64,000 nt of DNA. Origin: Amorphophallus konjac. Its lineage: Eukaryota; Streptophyta; Magnoliopsida; Alismatales; Araceae. Both the position numbers and the translations under genes were made by a program. Position 1 is the stretch's first letter. Every line of letters starts with the position of its first letter. A model generated the notes under the pieces. It did not search any database and had not been told where the DNA came from. It saw only the letters and a list, made by a program, of their open reading frames with translations. Positions 10,412 to 22,700 of the stretch are shown piece by piece. Where the stretch lies: positions 302,796,642 to 302,860,641 of the forward strand of contig CM040123.1 of assembly GCA_022559845.1 (NCBI GenBank), written 5' to 3'.

Positions 10412-13039
10412 ATGGCCACTTCACACCCGTCATACCCAGCCCCATCACCTTTCCCATGAGGCACTAATCCTCATGGAAGCTCCGCTGCCAACAAAGTGGG
10501 CGGCATCTTTGAAGCCCTGCCTAATGTCCTTGATCGCCTTAAAGACATCACGTTCTGACTCGACCGACTTGAGGGAAATGGTTGTGCACCGAGAGTGAAT
10601 GAGAGTGACCTTTGGGAAAATCTAGAAACCCTCTTTTTGGAACACTTGAAAGCCAAAACCCCCGCCTTTGATGGATCTTACAGCCCAAGCCTTTATCTAA
10701 ATTGGGAGGTTTCCATGGACCAATTCTTTAAAAGGTGCCCCTTGGACGAAGGAAGGAGAATGAGGCTAGCCAAGGCGCAGCTCTCCAAACGAGCTAAAAA
10801 TCATTGGTTAATTAAGGAGGGTTTAAGGAGGATCCACGGGGAAGCGCCAATTAGCACTTGGGAAGAGATGAAGACCGAACTTATGAAAACCTACACTTCT
10901 CACTCAGAGAATCATAGCCCGAGGAGCACTCCCACTTCCCCTACCCCTCCACAACCGGTCGATCCCAAGGGCAAGAGACCCATAAATGACCCGGTTCTCC
11001 CCATGAGGGCCACCGCTCCCCAACCCAAAGTCACTAACCCAACCCTCACCATTCAAACCCAAGGGGACCCCGTGTCCACCCCTCCACCAAGGCCCAAGAC
11101 AGCCACCACTCCCCAACCCAAAACCCCTCACCAAATCCATACCCCACATACCCCCTTCTATTCCACCACTACCCCTCCATCGTCCCCTAAAAGGGACACA
11201 CCTCCTAAGACCAACCAACCCAATCCTCCTCACCCAACCCATCTCCCACTCCCTACCCCAACTCTACCATGTCTTAGGCCTCCACTACTTCCCCTCCCTA
11301 TCCTAATCCAAGCCTCCCTTTACCCACCACCCCGGGTGCACCATGCGCCGATCATCATCACCCCACCCACAAAGGACCTTCTCACCTCCTTGGTAGAGGA
11401 ACCCATAATCCTAACACCCGACCCCATAGTGGTGAACACCCCGAATCCAACCCCCACTTTGAAGGAAACACATGCCCAAGACGAGGACAAAGCCTCGCAT
11501 TATGATCTTCACTCTATGCCCTCTCCTCTAGTTGAGAGTGAACTCATCATAAGTGGGTCCTTGGCTAGATGGTTAAAGGAGAATCCAGCTCACTCGATCA
11601 TGGCCCACCCTTCCTTGGAGCGACACCTCCCCATAGTGCCCTTCATCTCCTATCGCATCACGATCCAATCATCTTACCAAGTGGAGACACTAGGGGATCT
11701 TCTTAAGGGCCTAGAATGACAAATGGAGTTGGCTGACATGTTGACCACAATAGCCGACCGACCTAGGAGCCTTGACCTCCTACACCTATGTGTCGGGTCT
11801 ATCACCTCGGTTTGCACCGTTGGTTGTTATATGAGCGACCTCCTTCTATTCCTTCCTACACCCGATGAGCCCGATGCTATCCACGAATTAGAGTTGCTTA
11901 TCTCGGGTAGAACGCCAAGCCCTCCATTCATGGCCGACCATCCCACCAAAGACTTCAGCCCAATTATTTCATTAGAGGAGGATGACTCACCACTATGTGA
12001 GGACCATGAGGACCTAGAGTTCCTCTCCCAAGGTGACCCTTACCATGACCCCTTCGATCCCTTCCTATACCCACCCACCTTTCTCACCACCAACCTTTTC
12101 CTACCCCAACCAATCATATTGGACCAAGCCCACCTCTCCCAAGACCCGGTCCATACCAAGGAAACCATGACCATGGGTGAAATACACCTAGGAAACAAAG
12201 AAGTGTCCCACTCCATGACACATACCTTCTTTGACCCCTTCGACCCTTTCGCATGGGAGTTCAAAGGTTGTCCCACACCTATGCACATAGAAGTCACCTT
12301 TGGGATAAGCATGCAAGTGTCTAGGCTTATCACACCACTTGGCATGAATACTATGTTGGGTCCATTCATTCATATCACCCACATGTCAAGTAGGAAGCAT
12401 GAGTGGTCCATATTCGGATGTAATGGTCCACCTTCATTCATCATGGGTCTTAAGCATGTTAAGAGTATTCACGGATGTCCGGGACCCCCGGCATTTGCTA
12501 TACCCATGCACAATAGATTTCCCTTCGGATGCCCCGGCCCTCCAACCATTGTTATAAAGTCCATGCATGATAGGGCCACCTGTGGCTGCCCCGGTCCACC
12601 TAAGTTCATCAAGGTCCACATGGCATTAAAGCATGATAGGACAATCTATGGTTGCCTCGGTCCACCTTTGCACACTATCCACTTTCACACCCACTCACCG
12701 CATCATAATGCATGGTACGAGAATACACGTAAGCAATTCGCAACGAGTGGTGAGGTGCACAAAGAGCGGACAAAGGCTCGTAAGTGCCACTTGGAATTCC
12801 AAGTAGGCAACTTATCAATGGAGACATTGGAGTGGCTCTACCCTAGGGTCACCTCCAACTTGAGGGCACGAGGACTTGGACCTTGCCAAGTTCCGAGTGG
12901 CTTTGGCAAACTGGCTTACGGGTTGGACGAACTAATGGGTTTTAGGATTCACCCCATTTCCTACGTGGCGGACCCAGCATCCCATATGGGCACCGCGGTG
13001 GATCCTAGTGAGTGCCTCGAGCCTACGCCTATCTTTTAG
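10412..13039 (+). pseudogene. Element B Gag-like ORF with three in-frame TGA codons
   Basis: One frame stays open from ATG 10412 to the stop ending at 13039, about 875 codons. It is interrupted only by TGA at 10457, 10556 and 11717. Each could derive from CGA (Arg) by a CpG transition. The region encoded by about 10650-10890 resembles the plant retrotransposon Gag core (FDGSYSPSLYLNWEVSMDQFF, then a tryptophan-containing helix and TWEEMKTELMKTY). A Pro/Thr/Ser-rich linker follows (10910-11360). After the third TGA the second half (11723-13039) has repeated FDPF and five GCxGPP units and resembles nothing I know. There is no zinc knuckle and no pol. Gag would form the particle packaging the element RNA. 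Whether the TGAs are mutations or read through cannot be told from one copy. Confidence 0.75.
12414..12680 (+). repeat. Five GCxGPP peptide repeats in the B ORF
   Basis: The motif Gly-Cys-x-Gly-Pro-Pro recurs five times (x = N, P, P, P, L) with spacings of 18-22 residues. Each is followed by hydrophobic residues and a His/Met/Lys-rich stretch often ending in HDR or similar. Regular Cys and His placement could mean a metal-binding or structural repeat, but it does not fit the CCHC knuckle of Gag. Confidence 0.8.
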
Positions 13040-13296
13040 AGAGACACCCTCGGAGTGCCACCTCATATCAGCCTGAGAGCCCGACGTGAGGACACGAAGG
13101 TAATACTAGGCAAGCAGGGTATCATCGCTGGCAAGAGGGTATGCCCGTGCCACCTTGAGAAGCTGAAGCACCGTCCCCCAGCTATGGACGCGGGGTTGAG
13201 TTTGGAGATCGCGGCTCGCTCGGAGCTACATTTGGTGTGCCACTTCCCCGGTGGACCCATACTCGACGGGGTCAAGTTTTCCCCACCCCGGGGGTA

Positions 13297-15534
13297 TGAT
13301 GGAGGCATCCCTTGCCCCTCCACATTTTTCCGAGGCTCGGATTGATCGTCGGCATGCGCCATTGTGTTCGTCGTATTTTTCTGAGTCTAGTCATGTAATT
13401 TTTATATTTTCTTTGAGTCATAATTATGTAATTTTTCATTTATTTGAGTCAGGTACCTAGGTTTAAGGGTCAATTACCTAAGTTTTAAGTCATTATATTG
13501 ATTAGATAGGTTTATGGGCCCAATCCATTGGGCTAGGCCAAGGCGCGCCCCCCCTTGGGACATGCTGGTCAATTGTGGATTTGTCAGGGTCACTTTGGTC
13601 CTAAGAAAAGTATGGAGTCTATAAATAGCCCCCTCCCCTCTCTCATTTGTAACCTTTGATGAATATTTGAATAGAAAGAAACCCTTTGTGAGAATTTTCT
13701 TCCCTTAGAGTGAGACTCTCCACATCCCTCCTCTATCTCTCTCTCTCTCTCTAAGGGGTCCCCCCCTCTCTCTCTCTCTCTTCCCTACCCCCAAATTTCA
13801 AATTTTCTTCTCTCTCCTCCCATTCACTCTTCATTAATATCCCCCCCTTCCCCATACACTCATTCAAGTCCCCCCAACCCCAAGGTAGAACCCACCAATC
13901 TCCAAGCCACCCTCCAACCCCCAACCACCCACTACCTTTCCCAAGCACCCTTCCATCTCCCCAAGGCTGAAGGGGCTTCACCCAAGACCCAAATTAGAAT
14001 CTCCCTCCCTTTCTAGCTGCCCCACACCCCTCCCCAGCACCCCCTTCCTACCCTGGTCGCCCTCCCCATTCCCCCCTTGTTTCCCTTGGCCATCCCTCCC
14101 TCATACACACAACCCTACACCTTTATTCTATTCCCAGCTCGCAGGTAGCATAGTATCAGCTACTTTCTGAGGCTATCACGACATCACCAAGAAGCTTTAG
14201 AGGGCGTACCATATATCTTTGGATTCGTCTTCCTGTCATCTTTGCAACGATTGTGGTCTCGTCTCCGTCTGAGTTTGTGACTGCCAGGGAGAGCCGTTCT
14301 TCTCTGACTGCATAGGATAGGTCCAGTTGGCAACCTGAAGCAACTTCCAGAAGCTCCCACGGCCACATTCCTGTGCTTATTGAGGCTCCACTTGGCTGAG
14401 AGCTTCTACGACAAGTCTTGTTCAATTACCAAGAAGCGGCACCCCGTTCGGCATCCGGAGCAGTGATTTCTCAATTTTCTCCCTCAAATGCCCTGTTCTG
14501 TCCACTCTGGGACTGAACCAACACCCGTTCACTCTTTGGGCTGTCCTTCTCTACTTTGACCTCCTACGGCATCCCCGTGGGTCTCATTTCGAAGAGGGAT
14601 CGACAACAAATCCAAAGACTCTAGTCACGCCCGAATCAGAGCCCAGGAGCACCCGTGGTGACCTCATCTTCATGTGGTAGTGGTTCTGAAGTAGACAGAA
14701 CCAGAGAACAGAGGCCCTGCTCACGCCCCTGCTCCGACCAAGGTTGGCAACCAGAAGTCCTTCCAAAAATCTGACGTCCTCCTGGGCCAACCCAGGAGGT
14801 TTTGACGCTGGTTTTGTAGCAAACGGAGTCCGGGAGTGGCCGCAGCGGCGCCGACATCGACTACATGTCCCCTGTTCTAGGGAGCGGACAGAACTGGCAA
14901 CCGCCTTCCAATTAGTTCCTAGCTCTGCTTTTCCCCTCCCCGCCTGGCCGTCTGGGCGCCCCTCCCTATGTGGAGGTACATTTTGGTTGTAATTCTACTC
15001 CCCCACCCCTAGTCCAACCCCCTTGCAAGGGGTGTAGTGCATGTATTAGCAGGTCGCCATCCGAAGCTACACCGACACGGCGTGTGGGTGCATGCCCACA
15101 CCTCCCCGCTCGTCATCATATCCGGCCGGAGTTGACGTCTTCATGCCGACTAGGTGAGCCTCGGTTCCCCTCTTGTCTAGTTTCAATTCATTGCTTAGCA
15201 TAGTATTATCTATGTTGCTTCGTCAGACGGAGAGTGAGAGCTCGGCCCAAAATTGCTATTGACGTGAGTGAACACCGCGGGTGAGTTGTGAGCGATCCCC
15301 TACATCCCACGCCCTTGGTGTGCTGGCCGCCTGTGAATTGGGCATCCCTGGCCCATTTGGGGTCCTCCCTAAGCTAGCCAACCCTTGGAGCATCAAGGTC
15401 CCACCTTGGACCCTCTCCATCATCGCCGAGTCGCCTACGGGCACAAGTGTGTGCTATGCGAACGTGTTCGCTAGAGTGAGTCCGCTGCTCAAGTTGGTTG
15501 CTTACAATTTAGGTCCATAGGTGGTGTCACATTA
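13297..15534 (+). repeat. Element B 3' LTR
   Basis: Starts TGATGGAGGCATC and ends GTCACATTA, immediately followed by target-site copy GAACC. The final CA has become TA. A TATA box is at 13619. No long purine run precedes it, only CCCCGGGGGTA, so the plus-strand primer is weak or mutated. Confidence 0.92.
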
Positions 15535-15539
15535 GAACC

Positions 15540-16164
15540 ATTCTTAGATGGCTCAATGGCCTATCCATGTGACTAAGATTCCTCTGAAATTATCATCATT
15601 TTTGATGAAGGGGAACTCAAATTCTAGATTTATCAGAGCCACAAGGTCCTTGATATAATCTAATAATGTAGATAACATATAGTAAAAAATGCATACAGGG
15701 AAGATGGTGGAGACAATAAGCATGTTGGGAACTGAGAAATGAGGTGTGATGCAATCACTGTGGGACCTGAGTGATGCCCGTACGGTGGGACCAAAGAGCT
15801 TCTTCCTGCGCTCAAAAATATGTTAGCCAAGATATTATGAAACATAACAAGCAGTGAAAATGGAGAAGTTAAAGCATAGCATGAAAAGCAGAGTATGGAT
15901 AGCATATCATGAATATTAAAGCATGAGACATGCAAAGGATATCATGAAAAGAGTCAAAACATGTGACATGCAAAGCATCACATCATTATTCGTTGTTAAA
16001 TGATGAGGATGAGAAACTTAGCCAATGGTTAAGATTTGGCGTTGAATGATCAAGGTTAAAATGGTGATGCCCAGAGTGGCAGGAATAATCAGAAGAATTG
16101 TCAATAAATGTCATTGCTCGAGAATAAGGGAAAGAATTGAAAATTGATGTGAATGGAAGAGAGG
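15540..16164. other. H remnant between insertions B and D
   Basis: AT-rich sequence with the repeated phrases AAAGCAT and CATGAAAAG around 15850-15960. I see no coding frame or known family. It is contiguous with 8068 on the left and 27493 on the right once B and D are removed. Confidence 0.5.
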
Positions 16165-16486
16165 ACTTTTGTAGTGCCCCAGAATTTATGTAATAATTTC
16201 TGGATTATTTATAGAATTTTTTAGAATTTATAAGGACTAAATAGATTTATAAATAGATTATTGGATTAATAAGTCATTATAAGGCCCAATTGTGTCAAAT
16301 AATTAACCTAGCCTATTTAAATAAAATCTAGATGGTCTAAGGACCAAGCCCATTAAGTTTTGCCCATATTCTTGAAGGTTATTTAGCCTATTCACGTATT
16401 TTAAGGATAAATACTATTTTATAGATAATTATATTAGATAAACGAATAAAAGAGTTTTATTAATTTAAAATTCTGCACACATGGGA

Positions 16487-16565
16487 TGTAACAGTCTATC
16501 GTACGACCGCCACATGCATGTAACGCACCTAGACTGATGCGTTACACCCTAACAGTTCCGTGAAT
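16487..16565. repeat. D LTR dyad cluster 1
   Basis: Contains a perfect 9-bp-armed dyad at 16519-16546 (TGTAACGCA...TGCGTTACA, 28 nt overall), preceded by a degenerate TGTAACAG...CGCCACA unit at 16487. It sits about 155 bp upstream of the TATA box. Confidence 0.8.
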
Positions 16566-16718
16566 GAAAGAACGAGCAAAAAGATTGGAACTATGGGATC
16601 CTATCTATAGGAGATCAACTTGGGAGAGCTTATGACATTACTAAGGACTCTTAGGGATCAGGTTCTGGCAAATTAAAGACTCTAGAATCGATCTAATCTT
16701 CAAACCCTAGCCAAAACC

Positions 16719-16728
16719 CTATAAATAG
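16719..16728 (+). promoter_or_regulatory. TATA box, element D 5' LTR
   Basis: CTATAAATAG lies after AACCCTAGCCAAAACC; the equivalent in the 3' LTR is 24720-24729. Transcription would start roughly 30 bp downstream. Confidence 0.7.
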
Positions 16729-17459
16729 GACTTAGTTCTGAACTGAGCGACCCTTACTTTTGGCTCGTAAAGAATCAAGGTAAGGAGATAGAATTTTACA
16801 TAAGTTCTTTAGAAAATTTTGTTTAGTATACTTTAGACTAATAGTTCTCCAAATTTCATGTTAGGAGATCAAGCAACCAAGGAGATTGAAGCTTCCAAAG
16901 TTGCTGGTTCGACCATAGTAACTCAGGATTCAGAGCAAAGGACCCCCGAAGATCAAGAGATTAGGACGTCTAAACGAGGTTATTAGAATTCAATACTTTA
17001 GAACTTTTTGATCACCTTAGTTTCATATTCTTACCCTCAAAATTTCACATCTTTAGGACAAGAGGTTAGAGAGATAGAGCAGCAGGAAGTTGCTGAAAAA
17101 TCCCTGGAAAAGGAGAGCTAGGGCTCGATTTTCATGTTCAAATTAGAAGCTTAAAGCCTAGTTAAGAGGTAGGTTATCTCATCATTGGTAAAAACATCTT
17201 GTTAAGGATAAAAGCCCTCTGATTATGCTTGATTTCATGCACTAGAGATCATGGATTTCATGTTTTAGTGGGTTCATGCATACATACATATCCTTAGCCC
17301 TAATCAAAGATCAAAATTGTTATCTTGTCGATTCACTACAACCTATGCATCTAGATGACCTTTACTTCATTTTGTCATGATTGGGGTAGTTAGATCTTTT
17401 CAAACATGACATGCTTTTAAATCATAGTCGTTTAATTTCTTTATAATGTTACCACAGAC

Positions 17460-17642
17460 TCTAACGCATCATACTTAGACCGTCACAAACTGTAACGGCC
17501 TTACGATAAGCCGTCACACCCTCTATTGCATTTTAATTCCTCTGTTGTCTCTGACGCACCATAACATGAGCGTTACACTACTGTAACGGCCCCTCGATAA
17601 ACCGTCACAGGTACTGTGACGCGCTCTTGTTAGATGGTCAGA
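17460..17642. repeat. D LTR dyad cluster 2
   Basis: Units at 17460-17487, 17491-17518, about 17549-17576 and 17582-17609 are each 28 nt, with arms TGTAACGG, CTGACGC or TCTAACGC on the left and CCGTCACA or GCGTTACA on the right. A further degenerate unit follows to 17642. Middles are unrelated. Confidence 0.85.
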
Positions 17643-18169
17643 CCCCTGTGTTCTGTCAGCCCGAGGCAGAATGGTAACCAGTTAAGTTTACTTATAAATA
17701 AGCTTAGATAGCTAAGTTTGGACCTGTGATCATGACTTTAAGTTTATTTACTGATTCATAATAGAAATTGCATGATTAAGGTATCTTAAGTTATTTTAAG
17801 TTATGTTAATTTCATGTGCCAAAATTCTATAGTTTTGTATCTAAATCATGACTTTCCAAAGATGTATTGACGGAGTTTTATCATGATTTCCTCTTGTTAC
17901 ACATCCTCTCTATCAATAGAGACATTTCTCTAAGTACATGGCATATATTCAGGTATATGTCCATTAATTCACACTTTACACTATAGGAACATTATTCTTG
18001 GACATGAGGACCTCTCTATTGGATATTCCTTTCAATGGACTAGGAAATCTTGTTGCAAGGCCTCCGTAATTCTCCGTGAGCCTGTGATTCCCACTAGGAC
18101 GCCGAGTTGGTTGTACCATTAAAACCTAATTAATTAGATTACACTATCGATGTTTCTGGTTATCAGTAC

Positions 18170-18327
18170 TGTAACGGATCTATATTGGATCGTCAGGCAC
18201 ATGTAACGACCCAACATACGACCGTCACATTCAACTGAGTCCGATTTCTTGGTTCTAGATTCAGACTAATGTAACGGCCCAATACTGGAGCGTCACATTA
18301 TATAACGGCCTAATACAAGACCGTCAA
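18170..18327. repeat. D LTR dyad cluster 3
   Basis: Four units at 18170-18197, 18202-18229, 18270-18297 and 18300-18327, each exactly 28 nt, with left arms TGTAACGR or TATAACGG and right arms YCGTCA(CA). The same four occur in the 3' LTR up to about 26329. Confidence 0.85.
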
Positions 18328-19493
18328 AAGGCTTAAAGATGCTAACCCAAGGTTTGACCCAAGGGTTGATATTCCAAGGTTTCTAAATGGACTATTGATG
18401 ATCTAGAACTTATCATATTGATCAAAAAACCTAATATAATGAATGAAAAATAAAGAATGTACCGTTATGCTACCGATTTATTTCCATAAGCATAACATAG
18501 TATAAGTCATTCTTGATTTCTCATGATTTTTATTAAAGTATTCATTCATTGAATTATTGTTATCAAGAGCTTGTTGGAATTATACATTCTTGGCCATACT
18601 TTATTATTACATGCGTGAAAAAAGCTCGATTTATACTTGAAGATGCGATCGAGCACTGATTGTGTTCAAGGGCTCTATACTAGTCCCCTCGGCTGATTGT
18701 CGGAAACATACTATTATAAACCATGGGGTATGATGCTACTGGCGTCGCATTGCGCTGGGAGTACTTTCTTTATAAATAAGTGAAGACCCATGATACAGCA
18801 TGATTGATACTTATACATGACTTTCTTGAAATTCCACAGAAATTCACGAAGTACTTGCTCATAAGCAATGGATAATGGAGTGATGATTATGTGGCTTGCT
18901 AGTACATTCTCGTTACATTCTTGTTCATGAAAGACCATATCATGTTTTTATAACATTCTTGCTAGTTCATACTTGCTCTCTTTCTATCTTACATACTTTG
19001 GTTTAATCGCATGATTGATCGCATTCACATGATTTTACCCTATTCTTCTAGAGCAAAAATGTTAATTACTTTAAGATGCCTTCATGTTGATGCGAAGATA
19101 CCTACTGGGCAAGTGTGCTCATTACCTATTTCCATTCTTTTTCAGGAAATGGAAGTGAGTCGGGTTCAGATTCGGAATGTTCAAATAGCGGATCCGAGAG
19201 TGAATAAAGAATGAGCGAGGACTTGGGAAGTTTACATTGTTTAGATCGAGTCTATGTAATTTCTTATTTCTTAAGTCTAGCATGATGGAAGTTGAATTAG
19301 TGGTTGTATTCGAATATTGGATTTGATTATTAATGAAAGTTAAAGTTGAGTAAATATTGTGTGATTGTATTCTTATGTGTGATTGCCTTGCGCTCTGATC
19401 GTTCTTGCTTGCAAGAGGCTTTCCATGCCGGCTGTTCTCGTTCCTCGAGCGAGTCTTCCGCTGTAATAAAGGCTCGAGGCATGACAGTTAAGT

Positions 19494-19505
19494 TGGTATC
19501 AGAGC
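19494..19505 (+). other. Primer-binding site of element D (initiator tRNA-Met)
   Basis: TGGTATCAGAGC lies eight bases after the LTR end; full match to the initiator tRNA-Met type site. Confidence 0.9.
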
Positions 19506-19719
19506 CTAAGTCTCAGGACTTAGGAAGAAGAGTTATGTCATAGGATAAGTCCAAGGTTTAAGGACCCCTACCTATGAACTAAGGAACAAATTTTCACACC
19601 CATGTGAGAATTGGGTAGAACCCGGGATAAGATAGTTAATCAGCTTTAATATTGATTTTCCTTCCAATTTCACGAGAAATAACAAGTTGTTATTTTCTCT
19701 CAGGTACCCTATCATTACC

Positions 19720-22700
19720 ATGGCTCATCGCGTAAATTGGGATGGCATGTAGCAAACAGTTGCTGGCCTCACTCAGGCATTACAAACCATGGCGCAAGCT
19801 GGCGCAGGAGCAAGGGCTGGTGATTTGCATCGCAACTTTCGGAGCTTAAACCCTCCACGTTTCTATGGTTCTTATAATCCGGACGAAGCGGAGAACTGGA
19901 TAGACGAAATGAATCGTATATTTGACGTCATCCAATGCACCGATCAGGAGAAGGTGCATCTCGCAACCTTTCAACTTAACAAGGATGCTCGCACATGGTG
20001 GAAGTCAGTTCCGGCACCTCCGGACGATGCACCTCATACATGGGACGATTTTCTTACCCTGTTCCGTGCCAAGTACTTTTCTGAGCACGTAAGAGAGAGA
20101 AAGGCTATGGAGTTCGCCGCTCTTCGGCATGGAATGATGACGGTTGCCGAATATGAACTGTAATTCTCAAGGCTTGCACCTTATGCACCGTATCTTATCA
20201 GCACCGATTTATTGAAGGCTAATCGGTTCATGGACGGGTTACGGCCCGGTTTCATTCAGCAGCTCGGGACCCAAAACATCCGTACTTATGCGGAAATGGT
20301 TCAACGAGCGTATTTATGTGAAAGGACCTTAGAGAGGTCAAAAAATTAAAAGGGAAAGGAGAAGAATCTAGTCGACGCTCTGATCGGTGTTATAAGAAAG
20401 AAAAGTTCAGCATCACGGAGCCTTACAAGAGCCGTGATAGTAAGAAAAGATCCAGGAATGGGATTGGTGGAAGTTCCAATAAGCAAAAGAAAGTCAAGGA
20501 GGAGAAGGAGCAGGTCTCCACGGCTTGCATATTTTGTGAAAAATTCAGCCATTCGACTGAGGAGTGTTGGAAGCGCCTCGGCGCTTGTTTACATTGTGGA
20601 AGCAGGGAGTATCGCATGCCAGATTGCCCCCTTATGAAAGACCAATCGTCTGGTGAAGGACGTAGGAGGCAGGCTCGCCTCAATGCCGTTCTAGAAGAAG
20701 AGGAAGCGCCCAGGGATGGTGGGCTTATGGAAGGTACTCTTCAAATTTATTCTCGTCATGCATTTGTGCTATTTGATACTGGTGCCTCTCATTCTTTCAT
20801 CTCCACTACATTTGTAAAAATATTATCAATTGCATCAGTTCCCCTACCTTCAGATCTCGCTATTACCACACCCGTAGGTTCTGGAACAAAACTTACCAAC
20901 TATTATCCTGATAGTGAGGTGATGATAGAAGGTCACAATCTCCCTGCAAACTTAGTGTGCCTTGACATGAAAGGTTATGATGCCATTTTAGGGGTAGATT
21001 GGCTTGTAGATCATGATGCTTATATCAATTACCGAAATAGGATTATATCCTTTCGAAAGCCCGTTCTTCCAAGATTCTCTTTTCTTGGCATCAAGTACCA
21101 GAAGCATCCTACTATCATATCTTCTCTTCACGCTTGCAATCTTATCTCGCAAGGATGTGAAGGTTTTCTTACTTCTGTCATTATTACCGAATCCAAGGAG
21201 ATTGTCTTAGCGGACATTCCTATTGTAAATGAGTTCCCAGACGTGTTTCCATCCAAATTACCCAGTTTACCGCCCGAGAGGGAAGTGAACTTTACTATTG
21301 AACTCATCCTAGGAGCAGCACCTGTTTCTATAGCCCCTTACAGGATGTCCCTCACAGAACTCAAGGAATTAAAAAGGAAGTTGCAGGAATTACTAGACAA
21401 AGGCTTCATAAGACCTAGCACATCCCCTTGGAGTGCGCCGGTTCTATTTGTCAAGAAAAAGGATGGTTCTCTCAGGCTATGCATCGATTACCGGCGACTA
21501 AATTAACTCACAATTAAAAACAAGTATCCGTTGCCGCGTATTGATGAGCTCTTCGATCAGCTTTCAGGAGCAGAATATTTCACTAAGATTGACCTCAGAT
21601 CAGGTTATCATCAGCTTAGAATTAAAGAAGAAGACATTTATAAATCAGCTTTTCAAAGTCGTTATGGCCACTATGAATTCGTGGTAATGCCATTAGGGTT
21701 AACTAATGCCCCGGCAGCATTCATGCAACTTATGAACAGTGTTTTCAAGCCATATTTGGACCAGTTTATCGTCGTCTTCATTGATGATATCTTGATATAA
21801 TCCAAGACAAAGGAGGAACATGAAGAACATTTGAAAATAGCTTTGCAAATACTTAAAGAACATAAACTCTATGCAGAGCTAAATAAATGCGAATTCTGGC
21901 TCAATGAAGTTTCATTCCTAGGCCACATTATTTCAAAAGAAGGTATTGCGGTGGATCCTTCTAAAGTAGAAGCTGTCAGGAATTGGAGCCGGCCAACGAC
22001 CGTATCAGAAGTACAAAGTTTTCTGGGTCTAGCTGGTTATTATAGAAGATTCATTAAAGATTTTTCAAAGATTGCAGTTCCTTTAACTAGACTCATGAGA
22101 AAAGAAAATCCTTTTGTCTGGTCAAAGGAATGTGAGAAGAGTTTCCAAACTCTTAAGGATCATCTTACTACAGCTCCTATTCTATCACTACCGATGGAAG
22201 GTGGTAGATTAGAAGTATACACGGATGCATCAGGTATTGGCTTAGGGTGTGTCCTCATGCAAAATGGAAAAGTAATATGTTATTCTTCAAGACAATTGAA
22301 ACGTCACGAGGAAAATTATCCTGAGCATGATTTGGAATTAGCAGCTATCATTTTCACCTTGAAAATTTGGCGTCATTCTCTCTATGGACAAATGTTTACG
22401 GTCTACTCGGACCACAAAAGCTTGAAGTACTTATTTTCTCAAAAAAAGCTAAATATGAGGCAGAGAAGATAGTTAGAATATCTCAAAGATTTTGATTTTG
22501 CTATTCAATATCATCCTGGCAAGGCTAATGCTGTTGCGGATGCACTCAGCAGAAAATCAATGGGTATGCTATCAAGTCTCATGATTAGTATGACTAATCT
22601 TATTCCTCAATTTGCTCAGTTGAACTTAGATATTGAAAGGAAGGAATAAGATTGCTTCATGGCTAATATCCAAGCTCAACCTACCTTAATAGAGGATCTA

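Larger units (their letters stand above)
8069..15534 (+). mobile_element. Element B: complete non-autonomous LTR retrotransposon with a Gag-like ORF (TR-GAG type)
   Basis: Two LTRs of 2,244 and 2,238 bp (8069-10312 and 13297-15534) flank a 2,984-bp interior. The 5-bp duplication GAACC is present on both sides (8064-8068 and 15535-15539), so the edges are firm. The LTRs start TGATGG; the 5' copy ends TCA and the 3' copy TTA. A primer site matching initiator tRNA-Met follows the 5' LTR. The interior encodes one Gag-like frame and no protease, reverse transcriptase or integrase. This matches terminal-repeat retrotransposons with a GAG domain described in plants. It presumably moves using pol from another gypsy element. 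Confidence 0.9.
16170..19486 (+). repeat. Element D 5' LTR
   Basis: TGTAGTGCCCC to CATGACA. A TATA box lies at 16719. It carries three clusters of 28-nt dyad repeats. Comparison with 24169-27487 by eye shows differences of a few percent and almost no length change, including within the dyad clusters. Confidence 0.93.
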
